Of a DNA stretch of 64,000 nt, positions 26,575 to 35,831 are shown piece after piece. Under the pieces are notes generated by a model that saw nothing but the letters and a program-made list of their open reading frames with translations, had not been told where the DNA came from and did not search any database. The position numbers and the translations under genes were made by a program. This DNA is from Paenibacillus daejeonensis DSM 15491 (lineage in GTDB: Bacteria; Bacillota; Bacilli; Paenibacillales; Paenibacillaceae): the NCBI RefSeq assembly GCF_000378385.1, contig NZ_KB899667.1, forward strand, positions 124,001 to 188,000, given 5' to 3'. How positions within the stretch are numbered: position 1 is the first letter of the stretch; each line of letters begins with the position of its first letter.

Positions 26575-27059
26575 GAAAGAGGATGGAGAAGGAAAAATCG
26601 ACGATCGTTTTGTTTAGCGGGGACTTAGATAAAGCGATCGCAGCTTTTATTATTGCCAACGGTGCGGCTGCCTATGATCATGAGGTAACGATCTTCTTCA
26701 CGTTCTGGGGTCTCAATACGCTGCGTAAAGATGAATTGGTGCCTGTAAAAAAAGGATTGCTAGAGAAGATGTTCGGCTGGATGATGCCTCGCGGCGCAGA
26801 CAAGCTGGGCCTCTCCAAAATGAATTTTGCCGGCATGGGTCCGAAGATGATCAAGCATGTGATGAAGAAGCACAATGCCCTCACGCTGCCGCAGCTAATC
26901 GAGCTCGCCCGCGAGCAAGGCGTGAAGCTGGTGGCCTGTACGATGACGATGGATCTGCTGGGTCTTCAACAGGAAGAGCTGCTGGACGGACTTGAGTATG
27001 CTGGCGTGGCGGCGTATCTGGGGGATGCGTCGGATGCAAAGGTGAATTTATTTATTTGA
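26571..27059 (+). CDS. DsrE/DsrF/DrsH-like sulfur-relay protein
   Basis: A 162-aa protein of the large DsrE-like group: IVLFSGDLDKAIAAFIIANGA, TIFFTFWGLNTLRK, a Met/Lys-rich insertion (GWMMPRGADKLGLSKMNFAGMG) and GVKLVACTMTMDLLG, where the cysteine is the likely persulfide carrier. The ATG at 26571 overlaps the TusA stop; ATG 26583 is an alternative. Partners TusA in a sulfur-relay chain. Confidence 0.88.
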   Translation: MRKRMEKEKSTIVLFSGDLDKAIAAFIIANGAAAYDHEVTIFFTFWGLNTLRKDELVPVKKGLLEKMFGWMMPRGADKLGLSKMNFAGMGPKMIKHVMKKHNALTLPQLIELAREQGVKLVACTMTMDLLGLQQEELLDGLEYAGVAAYLGDASDAKVNLFI

Positions 27060-27086
27060 TCCCGGCCCCCCCTCCCGGGTTATACT

Positions 27087-27102
27087 ATACCTATCCAGGT
27101 AT
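27087..27102 (+). promoter_or_regulatory. CstR-type operator before cstR
   Basis: ATACCTATCCAGGTAT with 6-bp perfect arms, 16-19 nt upstream of the regulator start codons. It differs from the other three in having T/A instead of C/G at the arm ends. It implies autoregulation. Confidence 0.7.
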
Positions 27103-27118
27103 CGGGGAGAGAAGACCA

Positions 27119-27382
27119 ATGATGACGTACGATGATGATATGAAACGGCGCCTGCGCCGAGTGGAAGGCCAGGTCCGCGGTGTACTGAAAATGATGGAAG
27201 AGAACAAAGACTGCAAGGACGTCGTCAGCCAGCTCTCTGCCGTGCGCAGCGCGGTCGACAAGACCATGGCGCTCGTGGTAGCGGTCAATCTGGAGCAGTG
27301 TATCCGCGAGGAGCAGGAGAATGGCGGCGATACCAGCAAGATGGTGCAGGAAGCCGTAGGGTTGTTGATCAAGAGCAGGTAG
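27119..27382 (+). CDS. cstR: CstR, persulfide-sensing CsoR-family repressor
   Basis: An 87-aa all-helical CsoR-family repressor (LRRVEGQVRGVLKMMEE). The two cysteines lie in KDCKDVV and NLEQCIR; the CsoR copper-ligand histidine is replaced by Asn (AVNLEQC), the hallmark of the persulfide sensor CstR rather than a copper sensor. If the second ATG (27122) is used the cysteines are C31 and C60, exactly the S. aureus CstR numbering. GGGGAGAG precedes the start. It controls four operators in this cluster. Confidence 0.9.
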   Translation: MMTYDDDMKRRLRRVEGQVRGVLKMMEENKDCKDVVSQLSAVRSAVDKTMALVVAVNLEQCIREEQENGGDTSKMVQEAVGLLIKSR

Positions 27383-27486
27383 GTGAAGATGCAGACATTT
27401 CTGAACCAATGGCGGCTGTGGGCAAGTTGCCCATCCTTCGAACCGGGCATAGGATGTAGCATCCTGGTTTGGAAGGAATGAAGACG

Positions 27487-28074
27487 ATGTATACTGTCCC
27501 GCAAGCCCCTGTGTATCCGAATGCTGGTTACCCCTATAATCCATGGCAGGCCTATCCGGTGTATCGGCAGCCTGCCTATCCTTATTACGTTCAGGCTTAC
27601 CCTGCGCAGTACCCGTTTTATAGCTCGCCGTACCCTCTCCAGCCATCGTTTTCACGGCCCCGGCAGGAGCTGACAGACCATGGGAAAGAGCCGTTTGTTG
27701 TCAATATCGAACAAGCAACGAAACAGAACGATACGTTCCGTACCGCGATTTGGACGGGCGAGCATTTTCAGGTTACGCTGATGAGCATCCCGGCCGGAGA
27801 GGACATTGGCCTGGAGGTGCATCCTTCGACGGACCAATTTATCCGGATTGAAGAAGGGCAAGGTCTTGTGCAGATGGGGGATACCAAGGAGAAGCTTAAT
27901 TACGAGATGATGGCGCACGCAGACGATGCTATCATGGTCCCTGCAGGCAAATGGCATAACTTGACCAACATGGGCAACACACCATTAAAGGTGTACGTCA
28001 TCTATGCCCCGCCTGAGCATCCACGGGGGACGGTGCATGTGACGAAGGCGGATGCGCTGGCGGCGCACGAGTAG
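27487..28074 (+). CDS. Cupin protein with Tyr/Pro-rich N-terminal tail
   Basis: A 195-aa protein. Residues 1-60 are a Tyr/Pro/Ala-rich low-complexity tail (YPVYRQPAYPYYVQAYPAQY) like that of spore coat or surface proteins; residues 70-185 form a cupin 2 domain with metal ligands in GLEVHPSTDQFIRIEEGQG and PAGKWHNLTN. Start ATG 27487 has GGAAGGA 9 nt upstream; ATG 27478 is possible. Similar tail-cupin proteins occur in Bacillales. A coat-associated role is inference. It ends in front of a strong bidirectional terminator. Confidence 0.78.
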   Translation: MYTVPQAPVYPNAGYPYNPWQAYPVYRQPAYPYYVQAYPAQYPFYSSPYPLQPSFSRPRQELTDHGKEPFVVNIEQATKQNDTFRTAIWTGEHFQVTLMSIPAGEDIGLEVHPSTDQFIRIEEGQGLVQMGDTKEKLNYEMMAHADDAIMVPAGKWHNLTNMGNTPLKVYVIYAPPEHPRGTVHVTKADALAAHE

Positions 28075-28134
28075 ACTGAAGAGGAACAAGAACGCTACCT
28101 GGGCTGGAGTGGAGGTGCGTTCTTTGGCGAGTTC

Positions 28135-28193
28135 AAAAAAAGCGGCAAATCTGGACGCAACTGTCCGGATTTGCCGCTTTTTATGGGGTTGAG
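28135..28193. terminator. Strong bidirectional terminator
   Basis: AAAAAGCGGCAAATC.GGAC pairs with GTCC.GATTTGCCGCTTTTT, with A- and T-runs on both sides. It separates the converging cupin and arabinofuranosidase genes. Confidence 0.9.
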
Positions 28194-28257
28194 AAACATC
28201 CCGGTCCGCGACAAATGCACTTGACGGATGTTTACCAGAATTCCATGCCTCTGGGTT

Positions 28258-29790
<1,533 letters not shown>

Positions 29791-29818
29791 CTAATGGATA
29801 AGGGTATTTGCGAATTCA

Positions 29819-29853
29819 AAGGGATTGATTTACTCCCTTATTCTTATCATAAT
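29819..29853 (+). promoter_or_regulatory. Promoter and operator candidate between abfA and its divergent regulator
   Basis: TTGATT (29825-29830), 17-bp spacer, CATAAT (29848-29853) drive the regulator. The inverted repeat AAGGGA (29819-29824) / TCCCTT (29834-29839) brackets the -35. On the opposite strand TTGAAT with a 17-bp spacer may drive abfA with a poor -10. Confidence 0.55.
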
Positions 29854-29916
29854 GGGAAGATAGAAGAAAGGTTTTTTCTTAGGATTCGTAAAAAACGTAA
29901 TTCAAGGGGTGGGGTC

Positions 29917-30819
29917 ATGCTATTGAATACGAACGCTGACTCGCTGCGAGTGTATGAAGCGCTGGCGAGTGAGGTGCGGTTAAATATAATTGATTATCTT
30001 TACGAGAAGGAGTGTCATGTGAAGGAGCTGGCAGCTCGGCTGCATCTCAGTAATGCGGTCGTCAGCAGCCATATTCGCAAGCTGGAGGAAGCTGGAATCA
30101 TCGGGAGTCAAATGAAGCGGACGGGCGGGGCTACTTATAAGTATTGTTATATCCGAACCGAATTTATGCAGATCAAATTATCGCCGGATCGTCCGGAATC
30201 GCTCTCCGTTCATGAGCTATCGATTCCAATTGGACAATATACGGACTACGAAGCCTATCCGACCTGTGGCATCGCGACGACCAAGGCGGTGATTGGTCAC
30301 TATGACAACCCGGCTTGTTTTATGGATCCCGGGCGTGGAGAGGCCGGAATTCTATGGTTCGCCAGAGGCTGGGTGGAGTACAAGCTTCCTAATTACTTGC
30401 GCCACGACGAATCGCTGCATGAGATTGAGATCTCGCTGGAGATCGGGTCGGAAGCACCGCGAGTCAATGAGCACTGGCCATCGGATATCCAGTTTTCTCT
30501 CAATGACCAGCCGCTGGGTAGCTGGACAAGCCCCGGAGATTTCGGCAAACATCGGGGGCGCTTCACGCCCGAGTGGTGGCATTCAGATGTCAATCAGTAC
30601 GGACTGCTCAAGGTGCTGCGGATTAAAGAGACGGGAACGTATGTAGACGGTCAGAAGATATCGGATATCGGCCTGCGGGATATCGAGACTAACCGGATGA
30701 ACTGGACGTTCCGCATCACGGCAGAGGATCGCAGCCGCGGGCGGGGAGGTCTGACCCTCTATGGCAAAGGCTTCGGCAATTATGACCAAGATATGAGGGT
30801 GCGGATTTACTATCGGTGA
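29917..30819 (+). CDS. ArsR-type HTH regulator with large C-terminal carbohydrate-type domain
   Basis: About 300 aa. Residues 8-85 are an ArsR-like winged helix (VYEALASEVRLNIIDYLYEKECHVKELAARLHLSNAVVSSHIRKLEEAG). The remaining 200 residues are a predicted beta-sandwich rich in Trp/Gly (ILWFARGWVEYKLPNYL, SDIQFSLNDQPLGSWTSPGDFG) of a type seen beside glycosidase genes in Paenibacillus. ATG 29917 with GGGGTGGGG upstream is preferred to an earlier frame start at 29794, which would overlap the promoter. It likely senses an arabinose-type sugar and controls abfA. Confidence 0.72.
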   Translation: MLLNTNADSLRVYEALASEVRLNIIDYLYEKECHVKELAARLHLSNAVVSSHIRKLEEAGIIGSQMKRTGGATYKYCYIRTEFMQIKLSPDRPESLSVHELSIPIGQYTDYEAYPTCGIATTKAVIGHYDNPACFMDPGRGEAGILWFARGWVEYKLPNYLRHDESLHEIEISLEIGSEAPRVNEHWPSDIQFSLNDQPLGSWTSPGDFGKHRGRFTPEWWHSDVNQYGLLKVLRIKETGTYVDGQKISDIGLRDIETNRMNWTFRITAEDRSRGRGGLTLYGKGFGNYDQDMRVRIYYR

Positions 30820-30828
30820 ATAGAATGA

Positions 30829-30871
30829 ACAAGGGTGGGGTGAGAACATGGCGTTTTCACTCCACCCTTTT
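30829..30871. terminator. Bidirectional terminator
   Basis: AAGGGTGG.GTGA pairs with TCAC.CCACCCTT, with TTTT after the plus-strand arm. Lies between converging genes. Confidence 0.75.
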
Positions 30872-30873
30872 GC

Positions 30874-31356
30874 TCATGCCTGCGTAAGCCGCGCAATCTG
30901 ATCGCGGTATTGCGGATGCAGAACAGACCACCGATCTTTGCGGTCATCGCTAGGGCGCTCTTCGAGCAGGTCTTCAATGACATCAAGGCAGACATGCCAA
31001 CCGGCGAGGTCTCTGGGCGAGTGGTCTGTGAACTGGCGGATCGTCTCAATCAGGATGAGCTTGCATCCATGAGGCTCGGGGTACAGCTCAAAACGTACCT
31101 GATCCTCGCCCCACGTATATTCCAGCACTTCCTGCCACTTCAGCTCCAGAATCCGCATTTCTTCAAAGGTGCCATCCTGCATATCAAATTTGATGAGGCC
31201 GCCTTCCTGAAGCTGTTCGACTTCCAGCTCTGAAAACCATCGCTTTAGCTTGTCATTCTCCGTCAGATAGGCCCACACTTTCTCTACCGGATGCTGCAGA
31301 TGCCGCTCGTACCGGGCCGTGTAGCCCTCGGCGGTCTGTTGTAATACAGCTAACAT
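30874..31356 (-). CDS. SRPBCC (AHSA1-like) protein
   Basis: A 160-aa START/SRPBCC-fold protein with the AHSA1-type N-terminus (ARYERHLQHPVEKVWAYLTENDKLKRWF) and the GGLIKFDMQDG strand. These bind hydrophobic ligands and are commonly co-encoded with an ArsR repressor, as here (30 bp apart). AGGAGG is placed 8 nt before the ATG. Ligand unknown. Confidence 0.88.
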   Translation of the reverse strand: MLAVLQQTAEGYTARYERHLQHPVEKVWAYLTENDKLKRWFSELEVEQLQEGGLIKFDMQDGTFEEMRILELKWQEVLEYTWGEDQVRFELYPEPHGCKLILIETIRQFTDHSPRDLAGWHVCLDVIEDLLEERPSDDRKDRWSVLHPQYRDQIARLTQA

Positions 31357-31386
31357 AAGGGGATCCTCCTCACAGTTCTCCGAAGT

Positions 31387-31704
31387 TTATGAGTCCTCAG
31401 ATTCGTCCAGTGCGCGCTCCAAGTCACCCAGCTTGTTGGACCAATACTGGCGGTAAGGCTCGAACCAGTGGTCCACCTCTTGCAGCGGCAGTGGATTCAA
31501 GCGGTACAGATGCTGCTTGGCCTCCTTGCGCAGCGACACCAAGCCAGCTTCGCGCAGGATACGCAAATGCTTGGACACGCCGGGCTGGCTCAGCGGCATT
31601 AATTGTACAAGCTCGCCTACGGAGCGTTCACGCACCCGCATCAGATCGAGCATGTGACGACGGTTGGGTTCGGCCAGCACTTCAAACAATTGGTCGGTGT
31701 TCAT
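31387..31704 (-). CDS. ArsR/SmtB-family repressor
   Basis: A 105-aa winged-helix repressor: MNTDQLFEVLAEPNRRHMLDLMRVRERSVGELV, LSQPGVSKHLRILREAGLVSLRK. It has no metal-binding cysteines, typical for the SdpR/YbzH-like branch that pairs with SRPBCC proteins. The ATG lies only 6 nt after a perfect -10, so the mRNA is probably leaderless and there is no SD. Confidence 0.9.
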   Translation of the reverse strand: MNTDQLFEVLAEPNRRHMLDLMRVRERSVGELVQLMPLSQPGVSKHLRILREAGLVSLRKEAKQHLYRLNPLPLQEVDHWFEPYRQYWSNKLGDLERALDESEDS

Positions 31705-31710
31705 GACTAC

Positions 31711-31739
31711 ATATTACTAATTGGTTATATTTCTGTCAA
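31711..31739 (-). promoter_or_regulatory. Strong SigA promoter with overlapping palindrome
   Basis: TTGACA (31739-31734), 17-bp spacer, TAATAT (31716-31711), then 6 nt to the ATG. The 20-bp stretch 31711-31730 is an imperfect palindrome (8 of 10 pairs) spanning -10 and spacer, a good autoregulatory ArsR operator. Confidence 0.75.
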
Positions 31740-31801
31740 GTTATACGTAGGGTGATGACTAGGTAAATATGGTATAGTGGAAGAAAAAGGATGTGTGTTG
31801 A

Positions 31802-32401
31802 TTGCAGATTCTAGGCTATGGCGAAGATGCCCTCACCCTGTGGGCGATGAAGAATCGACTGCCTTATATTCTATCCCAGTTTAACGACAATTCATTAGAA
31901 GATGAGTGTATCGTATTCTATCGTCCCAGTTTTGGGCGTAGAGGTGGTATAAATCGTGCTGAGTTTGGCGAATTTGATGCAATTGTTTTATCAAAACATA
32001 CGATTTACTTAATAGAGAGCAAGGAGAATATAGATAAATCAAAAACCATCGTACCGAGATCTGTACAAACATTAAGGCATAAGATCTTCCGACATTATGT
32101 AGACGAATGGTACAAAGATCATTTTCCAGATTGGACAAGTTTTGAAATGGTGGCTTCCTCATATTATGGAGATGTTGGTTTTAAAAAACTAGCTCCTGTA
32201 GATTCTCTGCTATCTGATAATTTGGGGAGCATCCTGCGTTTAATTAAAGAGAGATATATACAAAAGCCAGATATTAAAGATGTATTACTTCACTTCCCCC
32301 TCCAAGAAGACAAGCCTACTCCTTTGACTATAGATCCAGCCTTCACCTTGGTTACTTTAACTTATACAGGCGCTAAACTCGGAAACTACATCTCACTCTA
32401 A
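31802..32401 (+). CDS. PD-(D/E)xK-like nuclease-domain protein
   Basis: A 199-aa protein starting from TTG 31802. The segment EFGEFDAIVLSKHTIYLIESKEN has the D-Xn-E-x-K pattern of restriction-endonuclease-fold enzymes: an acidic D, a hydrophobic beta-strand, then ESK. The N-terminus (GYGEDALTLWAMKNRLPYIL) resembles the usual first helix of such domains. No neighbouring restriction or phage genes. It is visibly AT-richer than its surroundings and may be acquired. Function otherwise unknown. Confidence 0.55.
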   Translation: MQILGYGEDALTLWAMKNRLPYILSQFNDNSLEDECIVFYRPSFGRRGGINRAEFGEFDAIVLSKHTIYLIESKENIDKSKTIVPRSVQTLRHKIFRHYVDEWYKDHFPDWTSFEMVASSYYGDVGFKKLAPVDSLLSDNLGSILRLIKERYIQKPDIKDVLLHFPLQEDKPTPLTIDPAFTLVTLTYTGAKLGNYISL

Positions 32402-32522
32402 AGATGCGGGCATACAGCAAAATACGACATACTTTTCAAGCCTGGATAGGTATGATGCTTAGTAGGTTCTCTACTCATTCAAGGTAGCAGTGCTTATTGT
32501 GATGGTTACGGGGGGATGGAAT

Positions 32523-33215
32523 ATGGAGCGTATCATTGATCTGCATCTTAATTTTCTGGAATCGCTGCAAGAGCGGCAAGACATTATGGGAAGGATGGAA
32601 CAAGAAAAGATTAGTGTGCTGAATGGATTTACACAGCAAGCAGCGACGGTAAGGGAATTTTATCGCCGTTTTTATGGCATGTCAACAAAGCCGCGAATTG
32701 TACTGTGTGGAATTAATCCAGGTCGTAATGGCGCAGGAAAAACGGGAGTACCTTTCTTAGACTTTCTAAGCCTGTCCAAAATGCTTCCAGGTATCAGCAG
32801 TAAGGATCGGGAAAGCAGTGCGCAATTTATCTACGAAGTCATCCAAACCATTGGCCGAGAAAGGTTTTTTAATCATGTCTATCTAACGAATATCTCATGG
32901 TTTGGATTTGTACAGAAGGCAGATAGAACAACGAAAAATCTCAACTATTATGGGTTACCGGCTATCGAACAAAAGGTGTTTACAACAGGCTTTCTTGAGG
33001 AGATGGAGATTGTGCAGCCACGTATCATTCTCCCCTTAAGCCAGGAGGTGGAGAAATCGCTCTTGTCTATGAAAGCGCAAGGGCTCTTAGCTTACGATAT
33101 CGGCCCCAGACTGAATCACCCGTATTATTGTAGTATTTCAACTAACCGTGAAAAAGGATTAGCGGATTATTTAAACGCTATTGAAGGTTACATACAAGAA
33201 CATAAAGGAGCTTAA
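32523..33215 (+). CDS. Uracil-DNA glycosylase superfamily protein (SMUG-like)
   Basis: A 230-aa protein of the UDG fold, with LCGINPGRNGAGKTGVPFLD resembling the motif-1 region of SMUG1-type glycosylases and LNHPYYCSIST resembling the motif-2 HPS loop (here HPY). It would excise damaged or deaminated bases from DNA; substrate not deducible. The ATG at 32523 is supported by GGGGGGATGG; the earlier frame opening from 32490 is less likely. It shares the AT-rich character of the preceding gene. Confidence 0.7.
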   Translation: MERIIDLHLNFLESLQERQDIMGRMEQEKISVLNGFTQQAATVREFYRRFYGMSTKPRIVLCGINPGRNGAGKTGVPFLDFLSLSKMLPGISSKDRESSAQFIYEVIQTIGRERFFNHVYLTNISWFGFVQKADRTTKNLNYYGLPAIEQKVFTTGFLEEMEIVQPRIILPLSQEVEKSLLSMKAQGLLAYDIGPRLNHPYYCSISTNREKGLADYLNAIEGYIQEHKGA

Positions 33216-33239
33216 TTATTTTAGTCATTAAAAGAATTT

Positions 33240-33280
33240 GCGGTAGTCCAAGACGCTCATCGTCCGGCTGCCGCTTTTTT
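33240..33280 (+). terminator. Terminator after the UDG-like gene
   Basis: GCGG.AG.CC..GACG pairs with CGTC..GG.CT.CCGC (with small internal mismatches) and ends in TTTTTT. Confidence 0.7.
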
Positions 33281-33432
33281 GTGTCTTCCTTCGCCTGACC
33301 CAGGTAGTTACAAACAAAGGGAGTGAAGTCCCAGCAACCAGATACAACATCTGTCCATGTAAAAGCAACCTTTCGCTATAGTCCCACAAGTGCGGCTCAT
33401 GATTAAATACGGGGAGGAACGAACGCGAAAGG

Positions 33433-34611
33433 ATGATGAGGAAGATGAGTCATACACCGCTTGGACTTAAGCCCGCTTTGGGATGGAATTCGTGGAATAC
33501 GTTTACTTGGGATATTAATGAGCAACTGATTCGGGAAGTGGCGGACCGGTTTGTGAGTGATGGCTACAAGGATGCAGGGTATGAATATATCGTTATCGAT
33601 GATTGCTGGAGTCTGAAGGAGCGGGATGCGGAAGGGAACTGGATTGTCGACTCGAATAAATTTCCGAGCGGCATGAAGGCGCTGGCCGATTACATTCACA
33701 GCAAGGGTCTGAAGTTCGGCATGTACTCCTGCGTCGGCACCCACACGTGTGCGGGCTACCCGGGCAGCTTCGAGCACGAATTTCAGGATGCGAAGCAGCT
33801 CGCGGAGTGGGGCGTCGATTTTCTCAAATATGACTACTGCTTCAAGCCGCGACACATGTCTGGCGAATTGCTGTACAAGCGGATGAGTCTGGCGCTCAAG
33901 AATAGCGGACGCGAGATCCTGTTCTCTGCCTGCAATTGGGGGGAGGACAACGTGTATCAGTGGATTCGTGAGTCGGGGGCACATATGTATCGCTCCACGC
34001 ACGATATTCAGGACCAATGGGAATCGATCAAAAAGCTGGCCTTGTCACAGCTAGATAAGACGAGCTACACCGGCTCCTTCTGCCACAACGATATGGACAT
34101 GCTGGTGGTCGGGATGTATGGCGGCAGCAACAATGGTTTTATCGGCAGCAAGATTGGCGGCTGCAATGATTTGGAATATCAGACGCATTTCGCCCTCTGG
34201 AGTATGATGGGCTCACCGCTGATGATCGGCTGTGACATTCGCTCTGCGAACGAGGCGGCCAAGGCAACACTGCTGAATCCCGATCTGATCGCGATCAACC
34301 AGGATCTGGAGGGTCGCGGTGCGTACCGCATCAAGCCAGAGCCCCAGTGGTTCCATACTAACGAGGTGTTCATTCTGGTGAAGGTGCTGACGGATGGCGA
34401 TCTGGCCATCGGCTTCTTCAATCTGAGCGACGATCAGCGTGAGATTTCGCTGCAGTTCTGGGACCTCGGGCTGCCGTATGCGTCAGGCTTCTCCCTGTCC
34501 CTCTACGATTGCTGGGAGCAGCAGGAGCTGGGCGTGTTCACGGAACGCTACGCTCCAACGGTGCCTGGGCATGGCAGCCATGTCGTTCGTGCCAAGCTTG
34601 CCCGCCGATGA
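33433..34611 (+). CDS. GH27 alpha-galactosidase
   Basis: A 392-aa GH27 enzyme that hydrolyses terminal alpha-galactosides (melibiose, raffinose, galactomannan side chains). Opening LGWNSWNTFTWDIN, VIDDCWSLKERDAEGNW, nucleophile D134 in LKYDYC, acid/base D191 in RSTHDIQ, and FALWSMMGSPLMIGCD are all present. No signal peptide, so cytosolic. The start is uncertain among ATG 33433, 33436 and 33445, as the nearest SD-like GGGGAGG (33411) is 15 nt before the first. Galactomannan side-chain removal would fit the GH5 enzyme in the same window. Confidence 0.93.
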   Translation: MMRKMSHTPLGLKPALGWNSWNTFTWDINEQLIREVADRFVSDGYKDAGYEYIVIDDCWSLKERDAEGNWIVDSNKFPSGMKALADYIHSKGLKFGMYSCVGTHTCAGYPGSFEHEFQDAKQLAEWGVDFLKYDYCFKPRHMSGELLYKRMSLALKNSGREILFSACNWGEDNVYQWIRESGAHMYRSTHDIQDQWESIKKLALSQLDKTSYTGSFCHNDMDMLVVGMYGGSNNGFIGSKIGGCNDLEYQTHFALWSMMGSPLMIGCDIRSANEAAKATLLNPDLIAINQDLEGRGAYRIKPEPQWFHTNEVFILVKVLTDGDLAIGFFNLSDDQREISLQFWDLGLPYASGFSLSLYDCWEQQELGVFTERYAPTVPGHGSHVVRAKLARR

Positions 34612-34811
34612 GTGACCGGCGCACCTGCTTCTCCTGCGGTGAGCTGCTCCGGACGGATGACGTAGCCATCTATCTCAAGCTTGTCTCTCGTACCTCGCAG
34701 CAGTTTGAGTGCATCGGGTGCCTGGGCATCACCTTGAAGTGCGGCCGCGAGCCGATCGAGCAATTGATTCGTTATTACCGGGAATCGGGCAACTGCGTCT
34801 TATTCCGTTAA
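34608..34811 (+). CDS. Small Cys-rich protein, zinc-ribbon-like
   Basis: A 67-aa protein starting at ATG 34608, which overlaps the alpha-galactosidase stop (ATGA). CFSC near the N-terminus and CIGC near residue 35 form a 2+2 zinc-ribbon, with extra cysteines in LKC and GNC. It runs 12 bp into the end of the opposite-strand AraC gene. I do not recognise it; coupling to the galactosidase suggests co-expression but not necessarily function in sugar use. Confidence 0.6.
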   Translation: MSDRRTCFSCGELLRTDDVAIYLKLVSRTSQQFECIGCLGITLKCGREPIEQLIRYYRESGNCVLFR

Positions 34812-35612
34812 GGCCGCGTCCACGCGATGCTGCATCCTGTACGCCGTTGGGGTATGGGATGTGGCTTTTTTGAATACCTTGGAGAAATAGAGCGGGTCCT
34901 GGTAGCCGACCGAATACGCGACCGATTGGACGGAGAGGGTACCCATCTCCAGCAGCTCGCAGGCGCGCTGCATGCGGTACGATGCCAGGTAGGCGGACAC
35001 CGACATCCCCGTGGCTTCGCGGAACAACCGGAACAGATAGCTCCGCTCGATCGCGACGAAGCGGACGATCTCGGATACGCTCAGCCCAGTACGCCAATAG
35101 TTATTGTGAATATATTCCTTGGCTTCCCACACATAGTCCGTCTGGCGGACTAGAGCCGCATGAGGGAACGCCTCCGCATAATACGACCACAGCAGCTGCA
35201 GCCGGGCGGCGGAGCGCAGCTTGTGGTGCGGCAGTCCATTTCCGGGCTCCATAATATCGAATAGCGGCTGCAGGTTGTGATCGCTCTTGCCGGTGACCGG
35301 CAGATCGGGCGTCAGGCTCGTCATGCCGACGAGACGCCGCGCCGCATCGCCCTTGAACTCGATCCATACATATTCCCACGGATCCTCGGGGTCGGGATAG
35401 TAATAGACCTCCTGATGCGGAAAGATCATGAAGCTTTCTCCAGAGCTTACCCGGTGCGCTTTCCCCCGAGTCTCCAGCGTCCCCGAGCCGCTGATAATAT
35501 AGTGCATGGCAAAAATATTACGGATGCCTGGGCCCCACCGGTGCGAATTCGGCTCCTTGTACCCGCCAAGCGTGCAAACCAGACTCTCCCCGGTATACGC
35601 GTGTTCTCTCAT
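34800..35612 (-). CDS. AraC-family regulator with cupin domain
   Basis: A 270-aa regulator: N-terminal cupin (IFAMHYIISGSGTLETRG, SGESFMIFPHQEVYYYPD) and C-terminal double HTH (VSEIVRFVAIERSYLFRLFREATGMS; VQSVAYSVGYQDPLYFSKVFKKATS). The start ATG 35612 has a clean GGAGGAAG SD upstream. Convergent to the galactosidase operon, which it may regulate (inference). Its promoter has an extended -10 (TGCTATAAT) at 35676-35668 on the minus strand. Confidence 0.88.
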   Translation of the reverse strand: MREHAYTGESLVCTLGGYKEPNSHRWGPGIRNIFAMHYIISGSGTLETRGKAHRVSSGESFMIFPHQEVYYYPDPEDPWEYVWIEFKGDAARRLVGMTSLTPDLPVTGKSDHNLQPLFDIMEPGNGLPHHKLRSAARLQLLWSYYAEAFPHAALVRQTDYVWEAKEYIHNNYWRTGLSVSEIVRFVAIERSYLFRLFREATGMSVSAYLASYRMQRACELLEMGTLSVQSVAYSVGYQDPLYFSKVFKKATSHTPTAYRMQHRVDAALTE

Positions 35613-35667
35613 GCGACTTCCTCCAAATTTGGACCCCGATTCTATCGATGCGTAACTTTTCACACCC

Positions 35668-35676
35668 ATTATAGCA
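35668..35676 (-). promoter_or_regulatory. Extended -10 promoter for the AraC gene
   Basis: TGCTATAAT on the minus strand, about 55 nt before the ATG at 35612. No good -35 is seen, as expected for an extended -10 element. Confidence 0.5.
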
Positions 35677-35831
35677 CACGAAAAACTAGACTTTCTGAGC
35701 CGAACTGACCGCTAACGCAAAGAAAGCATTTACTACATAAACTGGCTCATGGTATCGTCTGGTTATTGGCACTAGGCACCGTAAGCAACAACGCGTCGAT
35801 ATATCGTCACACGGAAAGGGGTATCCATACA

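Noticed and set aside
27119-27382. Copper-sensing CsoR.
   Set aside because: The His of the Cys-His-Cys copper site is Asn here, and no copper transport genes are adjacent.
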